Translations under genes and position numbers: made by a program
NCBI RefSeq assembly: GCF_015706575.1
Contig: NW_024037068.1
Coordinates: 744,001-808,000 of the forward strand
Reading direction: 5' to 3'
Source: Patiria miniata
Lineage: Eukaryota; Echinodermata; Asteroidea; Valvatida; Asterinidae
DNA length: 64,000 bases
Part shown: positions 13,401 through 22,919 of the stretch, one piece after another
Numbering within the stretch: the first letter of the stretch is position 1
Layout: each line of letters opens with the position of its first letter
The notes under the pieces: model-generated
What the model was told of the DNA's origin: nothing
The model's database searches: none
Seen by the model: only the letters and a program-made list of their open reading frames with translations

Positions 13401-16400
13401 CTAGACTACATGGAAAATCAAACCAGATTTCACGTCATTCTATGTCAATGACTCTCGCGAAAGTTGCAGTTTGCACCGTAAAGCAATAAAGCTGTTCAGA
13501 CAACTTCAGGGATTTGCATTTTGGGGTTGGGTTTCTTTTACGGGTACCCGGGTATCCGTGCTTTGCTTCAATAGGGTACCCGGTTTCCTTGCTACCTGTA
13601 TTTGCACAGCACTAACTATGTGTTATAATGTGTAGATGCCTTATTTAGTATATGGTGACATGTAAGTTTAACATGAAATCATGGGAGGAGCAGATGGCTG
13701 TGAGGGGAAGTGGAGGCCATCTTGATGGTAATGCACACTGCACAGATATTTATTTCAGTGTAATGAAGACTTATTCCAGCTTATTGTAAATATGTGCCTA
13801 ATATGCCAAAGCAAAGTAGGAATTGGTCATCGAAAGCCCTTATTTTGCCCTGGAAAGTTGTAAAGGACATTTTCAGATACATCACTGCTTCTTTCTCCCT
13901 CCAGGAGTACATACAATGCTCAGTGGGAGTTCTACATTGGATTAGCCTCCTCTCCAGATGTTATTATCATCCCGACCATGAATGATTTCCCAGGTAAGCA
14001 TCATTCTGTTGGAATGTGAATGATTTGACGCTTTGCCTCCATTAGGAATGAGGTCTTAGGTTTGAAACAATGTTCTTACTTTGTCTGAAAGCATTGCTTT
14101 GTCATTGTTCATTCTCCGTTACTTGTTATCTGACGTGTGACTGACTTGTGATTGACTTCTGATTGACTTCTAAATTGTGATTGACTTGTGATTGACTTAT
14201 GATTGACTTGTGATTGACCTCCGACTTGATTTGTGATTGACTTCTGATTTGACTTGTGACTTGACATGTGATTAACTTCTGACTTGACTTATTACTGACT
14301 TGTAATTTGACTTGTGGTTGACTTTTGACTTGACTTGTGACTGAATTGTGATTGACTTCTGATTGACTTCTGAATTGTGATTGTTTTATGATTGACTTGT
14401 GATTGGCTTGTGATTGAATTCTGACTTGACTTGCGACTGACTTGTGGTTTGACTTGTGATTGACTTTTGTTTTGATTTGTGACTGAATTGTGATTGACAT
14501 CTGATTGAGTGCTAAATTGTGATTGACTTCTGATTAAATTGTGATTGACTTCTGACTTGGCTTGTGACTGAGTTGTCATTCATCACTTTAAAATTATCAA
14601 TAAATATCAATATGAGCGACTTTCTTTCTCTGTGCAGAAGCAACTGTGATACTCCCCACCGGTCCCGCCATGGATGCATTACACAGCACAGCCTGGCTGT
14701 CAGCCAAATGGAAGAATATCAGTGCTGATACCACAGGCGTGTCCCTCCCTGCTAGTTGGTTCAGTCTGTACCGCCAGGCTATCTTCTACCAGCGAACGCC
14801 ACATCTAAATGGTGAGATTTATTGCAGTAATTTCCCCCTTTTTTCTGAATGGGTTGTTTTTTGTGTTAGTAATGCTTTGCTTTTTTTCTCAAAATTTTCT
14901 CAATATAAATTTTATATGTTTATCTAATATAAAATAGTAGAAGTATTATTCCTACAAATGTAAATCATGACAGATCTCCCCTTTGGCAAAACTTTTGCCA
15001 AAATTAGTGGGTAAGACGGCATGTTTCATTCCACTCAGCTTCGCCTTGTGGAGTATGGAACATTCCATCTATCAAGTCACAAAATTATCACCCAATGAAA
15101 TTATTCTCACCAATGCACTCACAAACATTTCGTTATTTGTGCATTTTCCATTGCATGAATGTGAACCATTCATTATATGTTTTATACAAGGAATGAATAA
15201 ATCCTCATCAGAGCCGCCAGAGTTGTGTTATAGAACCACCAATAGTATGCCCATGCAATGGAACTTCTGTTTACCATGGAATGGAACACGTTTTTTTTCG
15301 GTGGGGATAGTCATTGGGTTTGGACAAATAATTCAATGACATGTGATCAACGACCCGCCAATCAGATGACAGGGATTTATTCAGGCGTTGTTTACGTATA
15401 ATAACCATTGACAGAAACGAATTGGGACTTGGAAATTATCTTGGGCAGGAAACCTCATTGATCATTGCCCTGTCAAGGATTAATAAGGGAATAAATATGT
15501 GTTTCGGAGGTATTATAACACTCTGTTTAAGACCGGTGGGAGTCTGGATGAGTGATAATTACCCTTGGCTTCGCCTCAGGTAATTATCACCCATCCAGAC
15601 TCCCACCGGTCTTAAACAGAGTGTTTAATACCATTCAAACACATATTTAACTCCCATTCATAAATACCACAGACAGTTTAGCTATTCCTATTGGTCGAGA
15701 GCCCGTCACGTGGCCGGTTTTAAACGGATGATAAAGACATGGCTAGCTGGTCTTAAACACTTTTCCAGTGTCACAATAAAATGTGGACTCCTAAAAATCC
15801 AGTGCCTCTTACCGTTTCATTGGTTGAACGTTCACAATCCTCACGTAGGCATGCGCAACACTACATGCGAGTCAGAATTTTATAGTTCTAAATTCAAAAC
15901 GCAACGGCCCAGGTGCGTTCTGCGTGACATCGCGCAGAACATGCTACGCGCGCGTCAATCCCCATAAAAGGGTTGTTTACATCTTACTCGCCAGCTGAAC
16001 ACTCCATTATTTTGCTAGAGGGATGTTTCAAAAAGCATGAAGTGAACTTGTTGAACAAAATCGGGATTTTTTGAACGAATTATTTGATAGTTTTTTACGG
16101 ATAAGGTATTTATGAATGGGAATAAATATGTGCTCGGTCGGTATTTATCACTCTGTTTAATACCGCTTAGAGTCTGGGTGCTGATAATTACCCGAGCCGG
16201 AGGCGAGGGTAATTATCAGCACCCAGACTCTAAGCGGTATTAAACAGAGTGATAAAAACCTCTCGAGCACACATTTATTCCCTTATTCATAAATACCTTT
16301 GCGGTCAAAAAAAAAAAATCTTTTCGGTCCAGAAATCAAAACAAGTCAAAAACTAGACGTTGCCAACCATTTTGTTCAACAATTTTACTTCACGTTTTAC

Positions 16401-19400
16401 GAAACACCGCTCTGACTATAATATGGAATGCTCCTCCACAACTCGTTACCTGATAAGGACATTGGCGTGCGCGTCGCGTGTACTGCGCGATGTCGCGCAA
16501 AATGCAGCTGGGCTGGTGGTGTGTGAATTTCGGACCATGAAATACTGATTCACTGGTAGTATTGCGCATGCATATTTGAGGAATGTGAACGTTCAACCAA
16601 TGAAACGTTAGAAGGCACTGGATTTCATGGAGTGTAAATTTCATGTGACACTGGAAAAGTGTTTAAGACCGGCTAGCCATGTCTGTATCATCCGTTTAAG
16701 ACCGGCCACATGACGGGCTCTCGACCAATAGGGAATGAGTAAACTGTCTTTGGTATTTATGAATGCCTAATGATATATCAGATTTTTCAAATCAGTTCTC
16801 ACTGTGTGTGTTATTTGTCAGTTTCACACATCATCTCAGCACTAAACCAGACAGCTTCACTGATCAACAACACACTGTACGCCGAGGCATCTAGCTCTCT
16901 GCATATCATCAGGTATGTTTTTTTCCTTACTCGTTTTTACATTTTTCTTTGTCTCAGTGTCTAACAACCAAATATCCAAGGTAACACTGTCCAAGGTGAA
17001 ACATTTCCTGTATATCTAAGGTTAACCAGCCCCCAAAAAAGGTGGACAACATAGATTTTAGAAATGTTTACAATTTTAAGCTATTTTCACATTTGTTTTA
17101 TGTAGTTTGCAATTCATATACCACTTCCAAAGTCAACTTTGCAACGTATGATCCATTTTTCACATGCCATGGTTCTGGAGCATTGAAATGTTTTCGTTCC
17201 ATTTGAATTAATATTTCTTTCCTCCCCAGAAAAGATCTACAGAAGCTTGCATCCAGATTGAAGGTGACAAACTTGACCTTTGACCTACCAAGCGAGGGCC
17301 TGTATCCTACCGTCAAACCAACCACACAGAATGGCTCGTATGTCGTCAGCAAGACCGACGGGCTGTTCCTTGCTGTGGAGGAGACCAAGGCTGCTATGCT
17401 GAGAGCTGCAAATTTTAAGGTGAATTGCTGATTATTTTTGCTGGTCAAAGAGGGGCCATCCTAAATCCCTCCTTGTTATGCAAATAATGAATGTTTATTG
17501 AGTGCAATGGAGGGAATATTTTCCAGGCAATGAGGCGTAGCCGAGTAGAATGGAACGGTGGAATACGCCAGGAATATTTTGACAAGAATGGAACGACCAG
17601 GCGTAGGATTACTTTTCACTCTCTACCTCAATGCCAGGCGGGTTGAAGCCATCACCCTCGGGCAGCACACTCATATTTCTGGCCTCCCTCGCTGCGATCG
17701 GGTTGCTGACAGATATTTCCGGCCTCGCTCACTGCGTGTTTATCCCTCATCCGTGTTAGCTACATTTTGATACCCCGTTTGGTACCAAAGACTGTAAATC
17801 GTCCAACATTGACAACGGTTTATGAAAAATGATGCAGTTTGAAAAGTTGCAAATTTAAAGAGTATGCGAGTCGAGTGGAAATTGCTGATTGACAATGTGA
17901 CACTGCCCGAAACGAACGGCAGGAAATATCGATCACACAGTTCTTGTGTGCATGGGAACATGTGAAATTGCATTACCCACGCTTTGTGCGGGCACTGTGC
18001 AGGCGATAGGGGCCAATGAACTACAGGCATGTGTGTTGGCGCTCAGCAATTTCTCCCTGCGTATCTCTGAAATTGCAATTTCAAACTGCATCGTTTTTCA
18101 TAAACCATTGTCATTCTTGGACAAACTACGTGTTTGGGAGCAAACAGGGTGTCAAAATGTAGCTAACAAAATCCCCCAAAGGTCTATATCAATGATGTTA
18201 TCATAAGACGATCGGATTCAAAATTATTACCCCTCCAATGATTGTGGACTTTCTTTTTTGCGGTGTTTTCAATGTAAAAGTGATCCCTACTTTGGCTGTA
18301 AATAAAATAAAGAAAATAAAGATACTGTCAATAGTCGTCTTCATTTCTTGCATGTGACTAACCTTGGGCTCAACCTCACTCAATCGATACAGGGACTACT
18401 ACGATTTGAGTATCGTCTGCAGAAGGAGACCTTCTCACATCTCAAGGTGTACTCCTCAACATCCAGACAAAATAAACCACCAAGGAAAGAACTTCTTGTA
18501 TCAAGGTATTCAGAAAGCGGTCGGGAAAAAGAGGTTTTTGTCAAACACGGTGATTTTGCGGAGGTGTGTGACATCATGGTGACATCATCAGGTGGGCATA
18601 TCTGACATTTTTATAGTTTCTGGAATTGGCATTGTGCCAGGCATTTTGAAAATGTGAAAATTTGAAAATGTGAAACTTTACGTGGTTACCATGGCAGTGT
18701 TGCCAGGCGACAGTAAGCACGGATTGGGTTGGAAAGAGATTTCATATTGTCGGTATTGTTTTATACAGAAATCTATTAGTAAGAAAATAAATATTAAAAT
18801 TTATAAGGAAAGGAACTGAAAAAGAAATTGGATAGAAATTATAGGAGCACAGCTACTGTTTTGAAGGACCGTGACTTTAATACAGTAAAATTTACAGTGG
18901 AAATTGCGGAGAAGTACAATATAAATGCAAATATTTGCATCGGTTTTTGCAATAAACGGCGCCACCTTGTGTCCATCAGAGAATGGGGTGCATCAGAGGA
19001 TTGCAGACCGTAAACAGACTGCCATAGACCTCAGTGATAATTACATGCATTTCCTAAAATTATTCAAAATACTCAAAACTGTCCAAAGTGTTTGCAACAC
19101 ACCAAATTAAAGCTTATTTCAACATCTTTCATTTTCCGTTCAATTTTTGAGGGATTAACAAATGAATTTTGAGAGATAATTCCATCCAAAGATGATCACC
19201 ATCAAAAGCAGGCCTGAAGCCCAACGCCATTTTGAAAACAGCCTACACTCCATTGCAAAAAAGAGCCGTTTTAAGGCCTGATTTCATCCAAATTTCACAC
19301 TAACACGAGCTCGCAGTCCTCTGCATGGCTTCCACTCCTGGCCCTCAAAATGCTCTAATACCGGAGAATTTGAGGGCATGCAAATCGTGATTTGGCTGGG

Positions 19401-19850
19401 GTAAGCAATTTCGGGCCTATTTACCGGCCTGCACCCAGAGAATGTCAAGATTTTTTACGAAAATATTGAAATTTCTTCAGGTTGTATGCAGCTGATAAAA
19501 ACTGAAGATTTGGGGAAAAGAAAGTTAAAAAAATTAAAGAAGAAAAGGGATTTTGATCTGCTTGGAAGGCCATATTGAATGGAAAGCTTAACAGAAATGT
19601 TGCTGGCTTTTGCTGGTTACTTGGCTTGTTTCATTGACGTTTAAAAAAAAAAAAATCATCACCCCCCGTTTTATTTTGGTTCCATGTATAAGGTGCCTGG
19701 GAGTCTGCAGTAGTGGCTCTGCTCAAAGTCAACCAGGCCTGGGACCACACCGCTGAGCATTCATCAGATCTGTACTTCGTAGCTGACGAGTCATTCTTAC
19801 TGCGCAACATCTCTCTCGAGTTTCAAGTCTTTTCTGTCGATCCAAGTTGA
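4369..19850 (+). CDS. Secreted GH71/GH99-like glycoside hydrolase family protein, 14 coding exons
   Basis: The coding exons are 4369-4458, 5238-5311, 7330-7474, 9630-9718, 10414-10462, 11274-11412, 11528-11745, 12803-12957, 13905-13993, 14638-14811, 16822-16912, 17230-17419, 18393-18591 and 19693-19850. Every junction is GT-AG and in phase, giving 1860 nt and 619 residues plus TGA. Residues 1-27 form a signal peptide. Barrel-like motifs follow: LYPWMG (about 88), LAINWCDHW (about 128), HPVIFIFGGG (about 179) and PDVIIIPTMNDFPEATVILP (about 337). These recall the YPW, PVxFxY and PDxxxxTWNEWxEGTxIEP blocks of GH71/GH99-type (alpha/beta)8 enzymes, which hydrolyse alpha-linked glycans. Residues 360-619 are an unassigned C-terminal region. 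Twelve N-x-S/T sequons fit a secretory or lysosomal glycoprotein. An acceptor-like tract ending at 4344 suggests an upstream noncoding exon. The exon structure is firm; the family is inferred from motifs and the substrate is unknown. Confidence 0.85.
4739..5135 (+). repeat. C-rich minisatellite in intron 1 of the GH71/99-like gene, five units
   Basis: Five related units start at about 4741, 4836, 4923, 5011 and 5081. Each opens CCACTGAATGTTCTATTCAT (or a close variant), continues with GACGCTCTGCATTGACATTG and ends in a run of C. Unit length varies from 70 to 95 bp, mainly because the C run varies; the longest uninterrupted run, just before the fourth unit, is about 23 C. Confidence 0.85.
6605..7290 (-). 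mobile_element. Interrupted copy of the GTTTCTGGTATG-ended MITE
   Basis: The left part (6605-6720) matches the end shared by the copies at 20329 and 36270 (GGCC, then AGTCTCCGGTTTCT, then GGTATGGAACTTGCCCCA). The right part (about 7030-7290) matches their body in reverse orientation (GTGAGTTTGGCGG; GCGCGCTGACCAGAAA). About 300 bp of unrelated DNA separates the two halves. The copy is old and diverged. Confidence 0.6.
7882..7946. repeat. Short inverted repeat
   Basis: The left arm GCACCATGAAGTGACGTA and the right arm (reverse complement GCACCACGAAGTGACGTA) pair with one mismatch around a loop of about 29 nt. The sequence lies in an intron. It is probably the core of a foldback element whose outer limits I could not set. 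Confidence 0.6.
8273..8614 (-). mobile_element. Nonautonomous hAT-like element with CAAGGG(C/T)GGATC ends and 8-bp duplication
   Basis: The element begins CAAGGGTGGATC and ends GATCCGCCCTTG, and is flanked by the exact duplication AGCTAGAA (8265-8272 and 8615-8622). It is 342 bp long and contains long G and C homopolymer tracts. Its interior GTGGTCAGAAATTGCC / CACAGAGCATCTAGAATCC is the reverse complement of the copy at 21229. It lies in an intron of the GH71/99-like gene. Confidence 0.88.
9769..10010 (+). mobile_element. tRNA-derived SINE family B, degenerate copy
   Basis: The stretch GGGGAACATGGTTCTTGTG, TTCTTGGGCAAGCCAGTTTA, CTACAATTGCCTCTC through GTCTCATGGCCTGATGAA, then GTGAAGCGCTTTGCAA, matches the minus-strand SINE at 41290-41545. 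The RNA polymerase III promoter region is decayed. Confidence 0.65.
10701..10826. repeat. Foldback (hairpin) element
   Basis: Arms of about 48 bp (starting GTGGTGTAGTAAAACTGGCC) are inverted around a 30-bp centre containing CCGAGGCATAGCC. The right arm ends GGTTTTACTACACCAC. There are several mismatches between arms. The element lies in intron 5 of the GH71/99-like gene. Confidence 0.75.
11274..11745 (+). CDS. Exons 6-7: central barrel strands of the GH71/99-like protein
   Basis: Exon 6 (11274-11412) encodes the helix-strand unit ending YHGNHPVIFIFGGG, the clearest barrel strand. Exon 7 (11528-11745) encodes an aromatic-rich stretch with WIGSYLNFASG, GTFGWAPF and SEWDYYGT. In GH71/99-like enzymes this part of the barrel lines the active-site cleft with aromatic residues. 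I cannot assign the catalytic acid or base with confidence. Confidence 0.8.
12075..12440. mobile_element. Foldback MITE; inverted relative at about 9990-10100
   Basis: The core 12103-12172 is a hairpin (GTAGTGCATCTGTGTCCCAC paired with GTGGGACACAAATGCACTAC). The right part CTATTGTTGCCATGGATCGA / CCAATCAGAATCGAGGAT recurs inverted at about 10015-10070 (CTTGATCCTGATTGG, CCATGGCAACAACAGTG). No coding capacity was seen. Confidence 0.65.
13221..13614. mobile_element. hAT-like nonautonomous element with GTGTGCA/GTGCTGTGCA ends
   Basis: The left end GGGGTGTGCATCTGAACCGG and the right end (reverse complement AGTGCTGTGCAAATACAGGT) are imperfect inverted repeats, each followed by a GGTACCC or AGTACCC motif. 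The interior has a short open frame (GTSSRLWNRVPVNS) that is probably a remnant. Target-site duplications are not clear. Confidence 0.5.
13905..14811 (+). CDS. Exons 9-10: C-terminal barrel motif of the GH71/99-like protein
   Basis: Exon 9 (13905-13993) and exon 10 (14638-14811) join in phase to give STYNAQWEFYIGLA followed by PDVIIIPTMNDFPEATVILP. The family consensus at this position is a T-x-N-E-W-x-E-G-T-x-I-E-P block. Here it reads N-D-F for N-E-W and L-P for E-P, so the acidic positions are partly substituted. The 644-bp intron between the exons carries the TGATTGACT minisatellite. Confidence 0.8.
14128..14580 (+). repeat. TGATTGACTTG/TGATTGACTTC minisatellite
   Basis: About 450 bp consist of degenerate 10-11-bp units (TGATTGACTTG, TGACTTGACTT, TGATTGACTTC). 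The left flank (14078-14127, CATTGTTCATTCTCCGTTAC) matches the body of the MITE at 63141-63337, so the array appears to have grown inside a MITE copy. It lies in the intron between exons 9 and 10. Confidence 0.85.
15485..16770. mobile_element. Compound foldback element: two hairpins and two inverted arms
   Basis: Hairpin 1 (15485-15660) and hairpin 2 (16100-16290) share the ends GGGAATAAATATGTG / CACA(T)ATTTATTCCC and the internal CACTCTGTTTAA and GATAATTACCC blocks. The arm 15661-16090 recurs in inverted order at 16300-16765. Shared landmarks are CCCGTCACGTGGCCGG, CACTTTTCCAGTGTCACA, CATTGGTTGAACGTTCAC and the GCGCGACATCGCGCA-like block. Hairpin centres differ between copies. It lies in the intron between exons 10 and 11. 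Confidence 0.8.
17755..18167. mobile_element. MITE with long terminal inverted repeats (about 110 bp)
   Basis: The element starts GTTAGCTACATTTTGATACC and ends with its inverse (reverse complement GTTAGCTACATTTTGACACC). Pairing continues through GGTTTATGAAAAATGATGCA and its counterpart. It is 413 bp long, has no transposase, and lies in the intron between exons 12 and 13. Confidence 0.8.
18592..19692. other. Last intron of the GH71/99-like gene
   Basis: This 1.1-kb AT-rich intron contains no bounded repeat or RNA gene that I can recognise. Confidence 0.5.
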
Positions 19851-20086
19851 TGATTTCAATTTATATATTTATTTAATATTTTATTATTTTCATCCATGGG
19901 TTAACAGAAAATGTATTTAAATGTAATACATCTTCAGAGATTTTCAAACGTTTAATATATGGTATATCTTGCCATATACTTTGTCTACTTAAAACTGCTG
20001 TAGGGGAGCTTTTTAACAACTTTACTTGTTTTCCTAACAAAATTATATATTTGGCATCAACAATCATCTTAAAATAGAGGCTTCCA

Positions 20087-20272
20087 CTTTGTTGTGTCCA
20101 CGTATCTCCTAAAATGGTGTGTGAAGTTATGTTCCTGAAACGCGAGTTTTCAATGTCAAAAGGTCACACCTCGTTTAGAAAAACCCGGATGTAGCCCGGA
20201 CCTTGATGCACGGAGCGTATCCGCGCGAGATATGACTTTGTTGCAGAATCGAGTTATGACCTTGTTGCACTA
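20087..20272 (+). mobile_element. MITE ending in TTGTTGCA; inverted copy at 54777
   Basis: The landmarks TTGTTGTGTCCACGTATCTC, CTAAAATGGTGTGTGA, CCCGGATGTAGCCCGG, GCGCGAGATATGAC and GAATCGAGTTATGACC run in the reverse order and orientation in 54777-55008. It lies about 240 bp downstream of the GH71/99-like stop codon. Confidence 0.75.
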
Positions 20273-20328
20273 ATGTGACGATTTGTTCTAATAGTTTTAT
20301 TAACATTGTTAACTAGGCATGGCCTAAG

Positions 20329-20702
20329 GGCCAAAAAAGTGTCTGGTTTCTGGTATGCGCGCGCATCGCCGTAGCCATGCGCGTCGGCAAAATGAAAAAG
20401 TTGTTTTTTCAATGTATGATGATATCTAAAATCTGCCAAACTCACTGGTTTGAGTGGAATCCTGCTGCTGCACAATTTTAACGTGTTTTTAGATGGGGTT
20501 ACGATCGAGTATAAGCTTTATGTGGCCTCTCTGGACTCCCACATATTTTGCACTAAATTTAGTCGGGCATCATTTGCAGACAGTGTTGTAATTTTGTAAT
20601 TAAGAAAAAAAAAGGAAAAAGTTTTTTTTTAAAAAGCCGCGTCGCTGCACCACTTGTGGGGCAAGCTCCATACCAGAAACTGGAGACCTTTTTTTTTGGC
20701 CT
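20329..20702 (+). mobile_element. MITE with GTTTCTGGTATG inverted ends (copy A)
   Basis: The left end AGTGTCTGGTTTCTGGTATG and the right end (reverse complement GGTCTCCAGTTTCTGGTATG) are inverted and bounded by GGCC. The interior TGCTGCTGCACAATTTTAAC and TTAGATGGGGTTACGATCGA is nearly identical to the copy at 36270. It is 374 bp long and noncoding. Confidence 0.85.
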
Positions 20703-20969
20703 AATGATGTAATTTTGAAATGCAGTAAATTGTTTTAAATATTAAAGGTGTTTTTTAACACTAGAGATAGTTCCCTGTCTTTAAGTAAGTACAACTTATA
20801 ACTTCTTCCTGGGAAAGTGCTCTTAATAATTTATAAATAATTTAAAAACATTGTTTAGTCCTAGTACAATGAGACTAGAAGGCAGATTGCGTATAAGGTA
20901 CCAACTTTATTAAAATGTTGGTTGTAATTGTCAAACGTTTAGGAAAACTTGTACATGTACATGCATTAT

Positions 20970-21915
20970 TATTTTCTGTTCATAAACACGTAAGACAGTT
21001 TATCAATTCTCATTGGTCGAGATCCCGTCACATGGCCGGTCACAAAAAGATGATAAAGACATGGCTGGTTGTCTTAAACACTTTTCCAGTGTCACATGAA
21101 ATTGGGCTCCAATGAAATCCTTTTACCGTGTCATTTGTTGAACGTTCGCAATCCTCACGTAGGCATGCGCAATACTACCAGTGAGTCAGTATTTCATAGT
21201 CCTACATTCACAACGCACTCACCACAGCCAAGGGCGGATCCAAAACACAATTTTTGGGGGGGCCAAAACAATTTTTGGTCCCCCCAAAAAAGTGGGTAAA
21301 AAAATTTACGGCGTGGGGTTCGGGGCCCGCTTAAGGGCCCCGAAATTTTTTTGGATTCTAGATGCTCTGTGGTGCGATCTGAGGCAATTTCTGACCACTT
21401 TAACCAATGTTTTTTTGAGGAAAAGATGGTGGTGTACTCATTGCCTGCCTTTATTGCGATGTCACATAAAAAAAAAAAAAATTGGTTTCGTTTTGGGGGG
21501 GGCCATGGCCCCCTTTGGCCCCCCCTGGATCCGCCCTTGACCACAGCTGCATCTGCGCATCATTGCGCAGTACGCACAATTGATGCAGTACGCATCAATC
21601 GCCATAAATTTGATTATGTCTTACTCGCAAGCGGGACACTCCATTATATAGCTAGAGGGGTGTTTCGGAAAACATGAAGTTAAATTGTTGAACAAAATCA
21701 TTGGACATTTTAAATTTTGACTAATTTTGACTTTTGGACCAACAAGTTTTGATTTTGAACCGAAAAAGGTATTATTTATTGAAATAATTATGTGCTTGGT
21801 CGGTATTAAACACTATGTTAAGACTGTTTGGAGTCTGAATGCCGATAATTACCCTTTAACCAGTTGTACACATAGTGTTTAATACCGACCAAGCACACAT
21901 TTATTCCCGGCTTAT
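20970..21915. mobile_element. Third copy of the foldback arm plus hairpin, split by a later insertion
   Basis: 20990-21228 and 21540-21770 together match one arm of the element at 15485-16770 (CATTGGTCGAGATCCCGTCA; CACTTTTCCAGTGTCACATG; CCATTATATAGCTAGAGGGG). Hairpin 21775-21915 matches its hairpins (GATAATTACCC; TAATACCGACCAAGCACACA). The 21229-21539 element has inserted into the arm, so the arm is older. Confidence 0.8.
21229..21539 (+). mobile_element. Nonautonomous hAT-like element nested in a foldback arm, 8-bp duplication
   Basis: The inverted ends are CAAGGGCGGATCC and GGATCCGCCCTTG, perfect over 13 bp. The flanking exact duplication is ACCACAGC (21221-21228 and 21540-21547). It is 311 bp long and is the same family as 8273-8614, with the GGGGCCCGCTTAAGGGCCCC block also shared with 1702-2386. 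Confidence 0.92.
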
Positions 21916-22850
21916 TAATGGCAAATTTAAGTGAATTTGTTTGGTGTATCGAAAAAGTTTGTGTATTTTAGAGTATGTGTGGTATTGAAATTATATTCTA
22001 AAAGATTTTTGTTTCTAAATTATAGAATATGGCACATTTGGTATACGGCCATCTTTTCTTGGTCATCATCATAATCCTTTTCAGAAATCTGAATCCATTA
22101 TAGGCTCCAGCCTATTTATTTTTGTATATTTGATACTTCGAGCTTAAAATAACAGAATTCCCAAATAAAGACACATTGAAAATTAATTTGTTTGCTTCAT
22201 TTGTTCATTTTGTCTGTAGACTTTTTTTTTTATGCCTCTGACAACATTATGACAAAATCGAGGGTGCGCGCCAATGATGAGCGCGCCAGCGGCCTGTAAA
22301 ATGTATATAGCGCCCTCATGCGGCACTAGATACCCGTCTGGCTGGCACAAAAGTGCAGGCTGCTGATTTGTCAAAAGTTCTATTTCACTACGTGCGTAAA
22401 ATATTGCACCAAAAAAGTAAGTTTTTTCTTTTCGCTGATTGAACGCATAAAAAGGCTTTTCTTTTTTTTAAACACGTTTGTGTAGCATATAAAATATTGA
22501 AACAAAATTTGGGAAGATTTAAGCGATGAAAGTGTCTAAGTGACATCAACTGCTGGGAAGAAGATTACACCAACTGCGTGATGCAAAAATTTAGCACGTG
22601 CTACGGTGCGTGATTTTTGTTTGATCGATCATGTCGATGGCATTCCTGAACTGATGCCTGAACTGTAGTGCAACTCCGAGCTGTCCAGACGATGTGATCA
22701 CGTCAGTAGATTTGCAGGTAATCTATCATGTTTATTTCTTGTGGGCTTGTATTAAACTAAAGGCAGTAGCAACAACAAAACGGCATACTCGTACTCGCAG
22801 TATAAATCTGGCACATTTTTGTCATCGGTTGCTAATCATTCAGCACTCCC

Positions 22851-22904
22851 TAGACCCGTGAACGTGGCTTGCTTGTTGTATACAACGCCACGTTCACGGG
22901 TCTA
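22851..22904. mobile_element. 54-bp foldback insertion with perfect 18-bp ends and 9-bp duplication
   Basis: The arms TAGACCCGTGAACGTGGC are perfectly inverted around an 18-nt centre that itself contains the palindrome GTTGTATACAAC. The direct repeat AGCACTCCC flanks both sides (22842-22850 and 22905-22913). The perfection of arms and flanks suggests a recent insertion. Confidence 0.85.
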
Positions 22905-22919
22905 AGCACTCCCCTGTCT

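Noticed and set aside
13265-13489. A coding fragment with GTSSRLWNRVPVNS as part of a reverse-transcriptase gene
   Set aside because: The similarity is too short to assign; the stretch lies inside a hAT-like noncoding element.
14126-14579. Repetitive open frames on the minus strand (NHKS/SQSQ-type protein)
   Set aside because: They arise from a simple TGATTGACT minisatellite in an intron; the open frame follows from repeat length and composition.
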